Assembly (NCBI GenBank): GCA_021157815.1
Contig: JAGGVT010000221.1
Location: forward strand, 1-13,814
Origin: a bacterium
GTDB taxonomy: Bacteria > JAJVIF01 > JAGGVT01
Length of the DNA: 13,814 nucleotides
Direction: 5' to 3'
The notes under the pieces were generated by a model. It was not told the origin of the DNA and searched no databases. It was given only the letters and a program-made list of their open reading frames with translations. Position 1 is the first letter of the stretch; every line of letters begins with the position of its first letter. Below, one piece after another: positions 7,836 to 13,814 of this stretch. The position numbers and the translations under genes are program-made.

Positions 7836-8555
7836 ATGCGCGTATCAATCTGCATGCCGGCATACAACGAGGAGGATAACATCGAAAAAACGGTGCGGGA
7901 CTGCTTTAAATCGATATCGGATTTAAATATCACGGGCGAGGTCTGTGTTACGGATGACAGCTCCAAAGACAAGACTCCTGATATCCTCGCTAAATTAAAA
8001 ACGGAATTTCCCAATCTCGTGGTTGTTACTCACGATGGCAAAAACGAGGGCTACGGTCGCGCGTTACGGGACGCTATTAACGCCAGCCAGGGTGAATTGG
8101 TTGTTACGATTGATTCAGATGGGCAGTTCGATATTCTCGAACTGGGGCGTTTGCTTGAACTGCTCGATGACAACCTCGACATGGTTGTCGGATTCCGCGA
8201 CCGTAAAAAGGATTCGCTCCTGAAAGTATTCGCGGACCGTGTCCTTAACCTGATGGTCAGAATGATGTTTGGCGTAAAGGTGCGAGACACAAACTGCGCC
8301 TATAAATTAATCCGCGGTGATTTAATCCGCAACCTAAACATAGAAACAAACGGATTCCAGACTCCGACTGAAATCCTACTTAAACTCTACTACGGCGGCG
8401 CTAAATTCAAGCAGGCGAAAATCACGCATCGTGAGCGCGAGGGCGGGCAAAGTTCACTTAAATTCTTCAAAGTGTCGTGGGATTTCACTTGCTACCTGTT
8501 CTACATGCGCAAGAAAGTAAATCTCTGGCGCAGGGGAGTCCTCGCGCAACTGTGA
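7836..8555 (+). CDS. Family 2 glycosyltransferase, dolichyl-phosphate-sugar synthase type
   Basis: The 239-residue protein has a GT-A fold. It starts with ICMPAYNEEDNI (5-16), which holds the nucleotide-sugar binding strand. VTDDSSKDKTPDIL (38-51) follows, then the metal-binding DSDGQF (93-98, DXD-type). DTNCAYKLI (151-159) and HREREGGQSS (198-207) match the acceptor-side conserved elements of polyprenol-phosphate sugar transferases. It likely transfers a sugar from a nucleotide sugar to a lipid carrier at the inner face of the membrane. It lacks the C-terminal membrane segments of DPM1-GtrA fusions. It is followed after 179 bp by a second, related glycosyltransferase on the same strand, with a palindromic element between them. 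The specific sugar cannot be told. Confidence 0.9.
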   Translation: MRVSICMPAYNEEDNIEKTVRDCFKSISDLNITGEVCVTDDSSKDKTPDILAKLKTEFPNLVVVTHDGKNEGYGRALRDAINASQGELVVTIDSDGQFDILELGRLLELLDDNLDMVVGFRDRKKDSLLKVFADRVLNLMVRMMFGVKVRDTNCAYKLIRGDLIRNLNIETNGFQTPTEILLKLYYGGAKFKQAKITHREREGGQSSLKFFKVSWDFTCYLFYMRKKVNLWRRGVLAQL

Positions 8556-8581
8556 GGTTTGCATACTCTGCACAAAAGTGA

Positions 8582-8697
8582 GCAAAAAAGGGGACTGTCC
8601 CAAACATGTATATAAATACGATAAATACTGGACAAACGAATGATGCCTATTGATATTATCAGACTTGAAGCCTGTTGTGGACTGTCCCCTTTTTTGC
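8582..8697. repeat. REP-like element with GGACTGTCC inverted ends
   Basis: Arms 8582-8600 and 8679-8697 (left arm GCAAAAAAGGGGACTGTCC) pair with a single central mismatch and enclose 78 bp of non-coding AT-rich sequence. Each arm ends in a GGACTGTCC core that is itself nearly palindromic, with a run of A or T outside. Similar GGACAG...CCTTTTT strings recur at 11347-11363, 11414-11431, 11508-11531 and in the direct repeats at 9556 and 13050. From general knowledge, such ends resemble REP elements mobilised by RAYT (TnpA-REP) transposases; no such transposase is in the window. The element separates the two glycosyltransferase genes. Confidence 0.72.
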
Positions 8698-8734
8698 GGA
8701 TCTTATCTACAATGTTTATGAGGTTTGATATCCC

Positions 8735-9472
8735 ATGATAATAATTCTACTTCCGGCATACAACGAGGAAAATTCAATTCTCCCGCTGTTTGAATCGCTC
8801 GATGCTTCACTGCAAAATCTGGGCGATTACCGTATCGTCGTTGTCGATGACGGCTCCTCCGACAAAACGCCTGAAATACTTGACGGCTTGAAATCAACAT
8901 ATCCGCTGACCGTACTCACGCACGAAACTAACATGAATCTCGGACGCGCCATGCTCACCGGGCTTTCGTGGATTCGCGACAACGCGTCGGATGACGATCT
9001 CGTAATCACGATGGACGCCGACAACACACATTCGCCGGACGTTATCCAATCGCTGATAGACAACGCGGAAAACGGGGATGTCGGGATAGCGTCGCGATAT
9101 GAAAAAGGCGGCGGGGAGCGCGGGTTAAGCGGATTTCGCAGCGTAATGAGCCGCGGCGCGGGATTCCTGCTTCAGATGGCGTTTCACGTGCCGAATGTCC
9201 GTGATTACACCTGCGGATTCAGGCTCTATCACCCGCGGATTATCCGTCGCGGATTCGAAAAGTTCGGCGATGATTTTGTCAGTGAAGCCGGCTTCACAGC
9301 GATGGCGGAAATCCTGATACGCCTCCACTTCACCGGCGCCAAATTCTACGAAGTCCCCCTCCTCCTCCGCTACGACCTCAAATCCAGCCCCAGCAAAATG
9401 CACATCTTCAGAACGGTAATGAGATATTTCCGGCTGATATCGAAGTTGAAGCGTGTTGGTAGAAAACGTTAG
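8735..9472 (+). CDS. Family 2 glycosyltransferase, DPM1-like
   Basis: The 245-residue protein begins IILLPAYNEENSILPL (3-18), the standard GT-A opening. VVDDGSSDKTPEIL (36-49) binds the nucleotide, and DADNTHSPD (94-102) is the DXD-type metal site. RDYTCGFRLY (156-165) corresponds to the conserved element seen in dolichyl-phosphate mannosyltransferase-like enzymes. No membrane segment follows, so it is soluble or peripheral at the inner membrane. ATG 8735 is preceded by GAGGT about 11 bp upstream. It probably works with the neighbouring glycosyltransferase in making lipid-linked sugars. Its 3' end (residues 186 to about 240) is duplicated at 13081-13269 with roughly 95% nucleotide identity. 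A terminator-like hairpin follows 20 bp after the stop. Confidence 0.9.
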   Translation: MIIILLPAYNEENSILPLFESLDASLQNLGDYRIVVVDDGSSDKTPEILDGLKSTYPLTVLTHETNMNLGRAMLTGLSWIRDNASDDDLVITMDADNTHSPDVIQSLIDNAENGDVGIASRYEKGGGERGLSGFRSVMSRGAGFLLQMAFHVPNVRDYTCGFRLYHPRIIRRGFEKFGDDFVSEAGFTAMAEILIRLHFTGAKFYEVPLLLRYDLKSSPSKMHIFRTVMRYFRLISKLKRVGRKR

Positions 9473-9492
9473 TGTGCATCATACCAGTGAGA

Positions 9493-9579
9493 ATGCGAAA
9501 AGACAACGATTCCGCTTTTTTAAATCCACCCTAACGCTAGTATTAATGCCCAAATAAAAAGGTGCTTGACCCAATCATC
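9493..9579 (+). repeat. Direct repeat, left copy (hairpin plus conserved tail)
   Basis: This 87-bp stretch matches 12987-13074 in the same orientation with about eight differences and one indel. It begins with a terminator-like hairpin (GCGAAA/TTCCGC, one A-C mismatch here) and TTTTTT at 9515-9520. The shared tail includes CTAACGCTAGTATTAATGCC (9531-9550) and ends in a GGTGCTTGACCC string related to the other GGACAG-type motifs. In this copy it can serve as the terminator of the glycosyltransferase gene. Confidence 0.88.
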
Positions 9580-9595
9580 CCGAATTTGATAAAAT
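9566..9595 (+). promoter_or_regulatory. Sigma-70-type promoter for the FxLYD-like gene
   Basis: TTGACC (9566-9571) can serve as -35. GATAAA (9588-9593, 16-bp spacer) or TAAAAT (9590-9595, 18-bp spacer) can serve as -10. The -35 lies inside the right end of the direct repeat; the other repeat copy reads CTGCCC there and lacks it. The distance to ATG 9635 leaves a leader of about 30 nt. Confidence 0.5.
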
Positions 9596-9623
9596 TCATA
9601 ACATGTAGAATAGACTCTTACAT

Positions 9624-9630
9624 GAGGTGG
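9624..9630 (+). promoter_or_regulatory. Shine-Dalgarno GAGGTGG
   Basis: GAGG begins at 9624, seven bases before ATG 9635, and supports that start codon. Confidence 0.75.
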
Positions 9631-9634
9631 TATC

Positions 9635-10267
9635 ATGAAGATATTAAAGATAACGGCTATGGTTTTCAGTATTTTGGTCATTGCTACGGTTACGATTGCA
9701 AAAGAATCATTTAAGTTCGAGCATATTACTGATTACACGGATGGCAATTGGATTGTTACTGGAATAATAAAGAACCAAACTAACAATCCAGTTCAGCTCG
9801 TATATGTTGAATTGCAAGGAGAAGATAAGGACGGTAACCTTGTCTTAACGGACACGACTTATGCATTTGCACCTATCCACAGTGGGGCTTCAATTCCATT
9901 TCGATTCCTCAATACTGTTGAAAAAAAGAAAGATGTGAAAGAGTATTCTGTGCGTGTGGCAAGCTTTCGTAAAGGAAGCAGAGGTACATTTGAATTTAAA
10001 TTTGAGCCTTTTCGAGTAACTGAGCGGAACGATTCATTTCATAAATGGTCATCACGCATTACTAACAGCAGCGGACAAAATAGACAGTTTATTGAAGTAG
10101 CATTAATGGGATTTGATAAATCTGGTAATCTAATATATATGGATACAACATATCCGAATAGCACAACTTTGAAGGATGGAGGCAAATCGGTTGTGGATTT
10201 TTTAGTCACAACTAGATTCAGTCAACAGATAGACAAATATAGGGTGATCGCATTCTCGGATAAATAG
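9635..10267 (+). CDS. Exported protein with duplicated FxLYD-like domain
   Basis: The 210-residue protein has a Sec signal peptide (MKILK, then hydrophobic residues 6-21, with IAKES at the likely cleavage region). The mature part is an internal duplication. Residues 41-109 and 138-208 align, sharing the pattern VEL-G-DKDGNL...DTTY (58-76) and VAL-GFDKSGNL...DTTY (155-173), followed by a G-S-PF/VDF strand and a final Y-RV-A-F/S strand. This is typical of FxLYD-type immunoglobulin-like beta domains, whose function is generally unknown. It probably acts in the periplasm or on the surface. The gene has its own promoter and ribosome binding site. Base composition is more AT-rich than in the glycosyltransferases upstream. 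It is the first gene inside the segment bracketed by direct repeats. Confidence 0.75.
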   Translation: MKILKITAMVFSILVIATVTIAKESFKFEHITDYTDGNWIVTGIIKNQTNNPVQLVYVELQGEDKDGNLVLTDTTYAFAPIHSGASIPFRFLNTVEKKKDVKEYSVRVASFRKGSRGTFEFKFEPFRVTERNDSFHKWSSRITNSSGQNRQFIEVALMGFDKSGNLIYMDTTYPNSTTLKDGGKSVVDFLVTTRFSQQIDKYRVIAFSDK

Positions 10268-10490
10268 AATATCACTACCTTGCAGATTGTATCTATGTAC
10301 CTGTGCAATCTATAATGGCTTACATGCTCCGAGATTTCACATGTTGTTTCCGATAAAATTCCAAATTTAATTAGTGCGAAAAGCGGAGCACCTCATCAAG
10401 AGAACTTGAAATATAGAAAAAAACGAAAAAATAAGAAACATTTTTAATAAAGAAACTTTATTAAAGTTTGAAAGTGTTTCTGATCCTAGC

Positions 10491-11345
10491 TTGGAACAAA
10501 GACTTAGATATCAAATTGTCAGGTTATTACATAATTTGCCTATGAAAGATGACGAATTCAGTCATGAGTTCCTGAAACTTAAACTAAAAAGAATTGCTGG
10601 ATACATAAATTCTGCAGATACTTGTGGATTATTTAAAGGTAAAGAAAGAAAGCATATTATTGCTCAAATGAGATCCACAATGGATTCGGAGTATTATTCT
10701 GCGATTGCGGAATGTAAAGCATGTTGGTTTTTTAATCATAAACTTGGCTATGTTGTGTCTACTAAACCAGCTGGTATTGAAGGAAAGAGTATCGACTTAA
10801 AAGTTGGCAATGATTTATATGTTGAAGTGAAAGCTCCATTTGAGAAAACTGTCTTTGGTCTTATAACAGATAATAAACACGAAGTTAAACTTTATAACTG
10901 CATGTATAATGCGTGTGAGAAATTTAAAGATCGAGCCAAAAATATTCTATTCATTGTAGCAAAACTGGCAGTTGATCCTAATTTAATACCAACTCAAATT
11001 AGAGCAGTTTTATTCGGGGAGTTAAAGAAGCAATTTATTCTAAATTCTCAGACAGGAATTTACTCACCAACAGGACTAGAGTATATTAATCCAACAGGTT
11101 TATTTTACTTAAAAAACAAAAAGGATTCAGAAGGGACAAAATTTGAAAGGATAAGTATGCTAATTTTCATGGGTGAACATGGGCAATTATATTACAATTC
11201 TGATAAAGATGAAACACAGCTTTCATTTATAATTTATCATAACCCAAATGCAAAGAATCCAATTAATCTCAAGATATTTCAAGATTATCCTCAACTATAT
11301 GTAAATGATTCTGGAAAGTTGAAATTAATAAATGGGACGGTATAA
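10491..11345 (+). CDS. PD-(D/E)XK nuclease-like protein, start uncertain
   Basis: Counting from TTG 10491 (284 aa), the core has E74 in SAIAECKACW, D102 in KSIDLKV, and E112/K114 in LYVEVKAP. This is the order and spacing of the PD-(D/E)XK nuclease fold (E...D-x9-ExK), with GIEGKSID before the Asp. It is probably a DNA-cutting enzyme of restriction or repair type. No methyltransferase or other partner lies beside it. The frame stays open upstream to 10410 (TGA at 10407-10409) with coding-like residues (NIEKNEKIRNIFNKETLLKF) but no ATG, GTG or TTG. The gene may therefore use a rare start, be missing its 5' end, or carry a nonsense mutation. TTG 10491 lacks a ribosome binding site. The DNA is strikingly AT-rich (18 G/C in 60 at 10981-11040, against 31 in 60 at 9001-9060), suggesting transfer. 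Confidence 0.68.
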   Translation: MEQRLRYQIVRLLHNLPMKDDEFSHEFLKLKLKRIAGYINSADTCGLFKGKERKHIIAQMRSTMDSEYYSAIAECKACWFFNHKLGYVVSTKPAGIEGKSIDLKVGNDLYVEVKAPFEKTVFGLITDNKHEVKLYNCMYNACEKFKDRAKNILFIVAKLAVDPNLIPTQIRAVLFGELKKQFILNSQTGIYSPTGLEYINPTGLFYLKNKKDSEGTKFERISMLIFMGEHGQLYYNSDKDETQLSFIIYHNPNAKNPINLKIFQDYPQLYVNDSGKLKLINGTV

Positions 11346-11346
11346 A

Positions 11347-11531
11347 GTGGACAGCGCCTTTTTATGTCGCTGATTATACTTGCCTTTGCGGATGACCTTG
11401 TTTAAGGGTAAATGGGACAGAGACCTTTTTTGATACATTATTCATCAGGTTTTGCATCACCTTTTCCCGAACTTAACCAACGTAAATCCTGTTGTAATGC
11501 TTAATACAAAAGTGTTCTGTCCCCTTTTTTC
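11347..11531. repeat. Cluster of GGACAG-CCTTTTT repeat motifs
   Basis: Three related strings lie in this non-coding stretch: GTGGACAGCGCCTTTTT (11347-11363, +), GGGACAGAGACCTTTTTT (11414-11431, +) and, inverted, AAAAGTGTTCTGTCCCC (11508-11524), which runs on into TTTTTT. The second and third can pair over 16 positions with three mismatches. The first begins right after the nuclease stop codon and the last ends 18 bp before the stop of the cytochrome gene. They may act as terminators for both convergent genes, but their recurrence elsewhere marks them as a dispersed repeat family. Confidence 0.6.
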
Positions 11532-11548
11532 TGGAAACCAGATTATCA

Positions 11549-12910
11549 CTAGATCGGGCCGGTCGACATCACTGTTCCCATCTCTTCGATTTTATTATTC
11601 TCGATTCGCCAGTTATAGATCTCCTCCATGTCTTTGTAAACCTGGAAGACCTGGAAGAACCCATGCCAGTGAGTGTAGTCAGGACCGAACATCGCGGCGC
11701 CGTGTCGTGCACGCCGCCCGGTATGATGCCACATGTAATAGAACAGTTCCTGGAATCCATCAGACCATGGATCATCTTTCAACAATCCCTTCGCTTTCAG
11801 ATCATCCTTCATAACAATTGCTTTATCATAATATGAATTATAGAGTGCAACAGCGTTGTCAACATCAACACGCACCGATTTAGTATGAAGGGATGAATGG
11901 CAATTTGAACAAACCTTGTCCATCAGGATTTTTCCCTTTTCGCCATCGCCCCGTTCACCGCTCCGGATAACGCTTCTCTTATGCATCAGATCCCATTGAA
12001 GGCGTTCGTTTATATTATGAGTAGTGGCAAGCTCACCTATTCCGCTCATATGGCATGTCGCGCATGTTGGAGCGGTGTAGTCGCCGGGTTCCCATGCGTC
12101 AGGGGCGCTTTCCCATTCCCAGTCCTCGCCGTGAGTGAGGAATTGTTGTCCGTGTTTGCTGCTGAGGTAGATTTCGATATCGGGATGGTCTGGTCCGAGG
12201 TGGCAGCTGGCACAGGCTTCCGGTTTTCGTGCCTCTGCGATGCTGAAATTATGCCGTGTATGGCAGACAGTGCAGTTGCCGATTCCACCATCGGGGTATC
12301 TTACACCGACACCACCGGGCCATGTGCTCGGATCAGGCATGTTATCTTCGAGAAGTTTAATTTTTGAACCATGACATAACCCGCATCCTGCGCTGTGCGT
12401 TGTGCCTGTCATCGGTGATCCGGGAGTATTTCCCATGAACTCACCGCCCTCGTAATAGAACATCAGTTTATGCATGCCCTCAGACTCAATAACCGGTTTA
12501 CTCGCCAGATATGCGTGCCCGCTTTTCGAAAACTGTTCAACCTCTGTCGGATGGCATTTCTCGCAGGTTTTCGGGGATACCATTGGAGATGTATATATAT
12601 TGGTTCCCTTGAGTCCCTCGCACTGGCTTTTCATTGGCGAGCTTTTCTGAACTACATGGCAATCGTAGCAGGACACTGCTGCAAGCGCCATCTTGCTAAG
12701 TTTCCAGCCCTCAACGATGCCCGGTGTTTTTTCCGAGTGGCATTCTATGCATTTGATTGCATCCTCAGAATAACCCTGCTCAACGAGGATACTTCTCGAG
12801 CCTGATAAATCGGGCGATTGTTTTTTCTGCGCCGCTGCGGATGTCATCGTTGCGACTGTGATGGCGATTAACAAAGCTGCAACTGTGATTGTTCCTGACA
12901 GATTTCTCAT
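11549..12910 (-). CDS. Octaheme cytochrome c, hydroxylamine oxidoreductase family
   Basis: The 453-residue periplasmic protein has a Sec signal peptide (residues 1-27, ending SAAAQ). It carries exactly eight CXXCH heme sites, at C54, C81, C116, C176, C213, C233, C283 and C334. The C-terminal block [26 protein letters not shown] (394-419) is characteristic of the HAO family of octaheme cytochromes. By family analogy heme 4 (C176-H180) is the catalytic heme. These enzymes interconvert hydroxylamine, nitric oxide, nitrite or ammonium; direction depends partly on a tyrosine crosslinked to heme 4. Y412 lies in the block to check for this. No NapC/NrfH-type quinol oxidase or cytochrome partner is in the window, so function is open. 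Start ATG 12910 has AGGGAG (12917-12922) six bases upstream. The last 120 residues are heme-free and probably helical. Confidence 0.92.
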   Translation of the reverse strand: MRNLSGTITVAALLIAITVATMTSAAAQKKQSPDLSGSRSILVEQGYSEDAIKCIECHSEKTPGIVEGWKLSKMALAAVSCYDCHVVQKSSPMKSQCEGLKGTNIYTSPMVSPKTCEKCHPTEVEQFSKSGHAYLASKPVIESEGMHKLMFYYEGGEFMGNTPGSPMTGTTHSAGCGLCHGSKIKLLEDNMPDPSTWPGGVGVRYPDGGIGNCTVCHTRHNFSIAEARKPEACASCHLGPDHPDIEIYLSSKHGQQFLTHGEDWEWESAPDAWEPGDYTAPTCATCHMSGIGELATTHNINERLQWDLMHKRSVIRSGERGDGEKGKILMDKVCSNCHSSLHTKSVRVDVDNAVALYNSYYDKAIVMKDDLKAKGLLKDDPWSDGFQELFYYMWHHTGRRARHGAAMFGPDYTHWHGFFQVFQVYKDMEEIYNWRIENNKIEEMGTVMSTGPI

Positions 12911-12916
12911 TTTCTT

Positions 12917-12922
12917 CTCCCT
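12917..12922 (-). promoter_or_regulatory. Shine-Dalgarno AGGGAG of the octaheme cytochrome gene
   Basis: Read on the minus strand, AGGGAG lies six bases before the ATG at 12910 and fixes that start. No promoter with good spacing is evident upstream; a 5-bp CTATC/GATAG inverted repeat at 12949-12969 is the only other structure seen. Confidence 0.75.
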
Positions 12923-12986
12923 AAATCGATACGTTCAACACGCTTATTCTATCGCATTTCGTTAGATAGCAACATACCATAAAAAA

Positions 12987-13074
12987 ATGCGGAAAGGCAA
13001 CGATTCCGCTTTTTTAAATCCACGCTAACGCTAGTATTAATGCCCAAAGAAAAAGGTGTCTGCCCCCAATTATC
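12987..13074 (+). repeat. Direct repeat, right copy (hairpin plus conserved tail)
   Basis: This is the second copy of the 87-bp repeat at 9493-9579, in the same orientation. Its hairpin is perfect here: GCGGAA (12989-12994) with TTCCGC (13004-13009), then TTTTTT. It would act as a plus-strand terminator, yet no plus-strand gene ends here; the upstream neighbour is the 5' end of the minus-strand cytochrome gene. The end reads AAAAAGGTGTCTGCCCCC, a clearer member of the GGACAG-type family (reverse complement) than the left copy. Confidence 0.88.
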
Positions 13075-13080
13075 AAAACT

Positions 13081-13269
13081 GGCTTCACAGAGATGGCGGA
13101 AATCCTGATACGCCTCCACTTCACCGGCGCCAAATTCTACGAAGTGCCCCTCCTCCTCCGCTACGACCTCAAATCCAGCCCCAGCAAAATGCGCGTCTTC
13201 AGAACAGTGATGCGATATTTCCGGCTGATATCGAAGTTGAAGCGGGTTGGGAGGGATATTAGAAGTTAA
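13081..13269 (+). pseudogene. Duplicated 3' fragment of the second glycosyltransferase gene
   Basis: Bases 13081 to about 13249 match 9290-9458 with about nine differences (roughly 95% identity). They read in frame from GFTEMAEILIRLHFTGAKF to a new stop at 13267-13269 (62 codons). Only the region after residue 185 of the parent is present; the active-site half is missing and no start codon or ribosome binding site lies in front, so this is a remnant. Several of the differences are silent or conservative, and the last residues diverge (GRDIRS instead of GRKR). The fragment begins six bases after the right direct repeat, whereas in the intact locus the same gene end precedes the repeat. Confidence 0.88.
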
Positions 13270-13288
13270 CTGGATGACTTCCCCTTTA

Positions 13289-13814
13289 TCACAAATCCAT
13301 GTAGTAAACATTGGCGGTATCTTCAGCTATTGCGAAGATTTTACTTGATCCAATCGTATAAGCTACAGCAATATCCCATAGGTTTTCGTCCCCAAGAGTA
13401 AAGAATGTTGAAGTATATAATGGATCAGATAAATCAAACCACACAATTTCATTTGATGAACAATGAATGTACGAATCCATTCCTGAATCGTATTCATCCC
13501 GCGGACATACTGAACCATATAGTCTGTTATTTATTGGATCCATAGCCAGATCCCATATTCCTTTATCATTTTCCAGTTGTATTTCATAATCTATTTGATC
13601 TGTTAAAGTATTTATAACATAAAGAGATTTCCCATGATCGTATTCTTCATAAGGTTGATCGTAACTTATATATAAACGATTATCAGTTCCCATTTCAAAA
13701 TCTTCAGGAAGTATGTCCATCCGAATTGTATTGGATAACTCCATATTTGATGTATCAAAGATACCTATCTCCCAGTATGTAATCAGTTCTGGTTCATCTA
13801 TGTGATATAATTCA
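13289..13814 (-). CDS. Partial unidentified protein, possibly beta-propeller
   Basis: The frame is open on the minus strand from the window edge (first readable residues ELYHIDEPELITYWEIGIFD) to a TGA at 13289-13291. It gives about 174 residues of a gene whose 5' end is outside. An internal ATG at 13744 is probably not the start because the reading continues upstream with coding-like sequence. Repeating elements such as NRLYISYD, SLYVINTLTDQIDYEI, GIWDLAMDPINNRLYGSV and NLWDIAVAYTIGSSKIFAI resemble the strands of a YVTN/NHL-type beta-propeller or similar repeat protein. It may be an exported protein like the other repeat proteins here. No enzyme motif is visible and I do not recognise a family. 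Confidence 0.65.
   Translation of the reverse strand, partial: ELYHIDEPELITYWEIGIFDTSNMELSNTIRMDILPEDFEMGTDNRLYISYDQPYEEYDHGKSLYVINTLTDQIDYEIQLENDKGIWDLAMDPINNRLYGSVCPRDEYDSGMDSYIHCSSNEIVWFDLSDPLYTSTFFTLGDENLWDIAVAYTIGSSKIFAIAEDTANVYYMDL

Noticed and set aside
9125-9403. Minus-strand open frame whose protein also appears at 12949-13311
   Set aside because: Both are antisense shadows of the duplicated glycosyltransferase sequence; their similarity is explained by that duplication, not by a real gene family.
10281-10312. Short AGATTG/CAATCT inverted repeat upstream of the nuclease
   Set aside because: Six base pairs in AT-rich DNA with no T-run or conserved setting; compatible with chance.
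11452-11814. 120-codon plus-strand frame overlapping the cytochrome 3' end
   Set aside because: It is antisense to conserved HAO-family sequence and starts in repeat DNA; no ribosome binding site.
11549-12910. NrfA-type pentaheme nitrite reductase
   Set aside because: There are eight CXXCH sites, no CXXCK, and the C-terminal block is HAO-like.
1-13814. CRISPR array, rRNA or tRNA gene, complete insertion sequence
   Set aside because: No regularly spaced short repeats, no recognisable RNA gene and no transposase reading frame were found.

Overview
The window looks like chromosomal DNA from a Gram-negative, probably uncultured, bacterium. Several proteins begin with a lipoprotein or Sec signal peptide. 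One is a large exported protein with PKD and Asp-box (sialidase-like) repeats, and one is a periplasmic octaheme cytochrome c. Most genes read with the standard code at medium GC. I cannot name a phylum from the sequence.

Layout. Positions 1-255 hold no convincing gene but do hold a nested inverted-repeat structure (68-180). At 259-1302 (+) lies a class I SAM-dependent methyltransferase with no ATG, GTG or TTG in front of its SAM-binding motif. It ends directly in a perfect 31-bp inverted repeat (1302-1387). Next come a small lipoprotein (1415-1999, -), a stand-alone CinA-type molybdopterin-binding-domain protein (2123-2854, +), a two-domain exported protein (2863-4071, -) and the 1076-residue PKD/Asp-box lipoprotein (4369-7599, +), which has a textbook UUCG terminator. 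A second palindromic repeat (7684-7761) precedes two family-2 glycosyltransferases (7836-8555 and 8735-9472, +), which are themselves separated by a third repeat type (8582-8697).

From about 9.5 kb the region looks mosaic. A repeat of 87-88 bp (terminator-like hairpin plus tail) occurs in direct orientation at 9493-9579 and 12987-13074. It brackets a small exported protein with a duplicated domain (9635-10267, +), a strikingly AT-rich PD-(D/E)XK nuclease-like gene without a normal start (about 10491-11345, +), a cluster of GGACAG-type repeat motifs (11346-11531) and an octaheme hydroxylamine-oxidoreductase-family cytochrome (11549-12910, -). Just outside the right repeat lies a duplicated 3' fragment of the second glycosyltransferase gene (13081-13269). 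The window ends inside an unidentified minus-strand gene (13289 to the edge).

The genes do not form one obvious operon. The two glycosyltransferases probably work together in glycan or lipid-linked sugar synthesis. The strongest leads for something unusual are the repeat-bracketed 3.4-kb segment with its AT-rich nuclease, the density of different palindromic repeat families, and the octaheme cytochrome standing without an evident electron-transfer partner.
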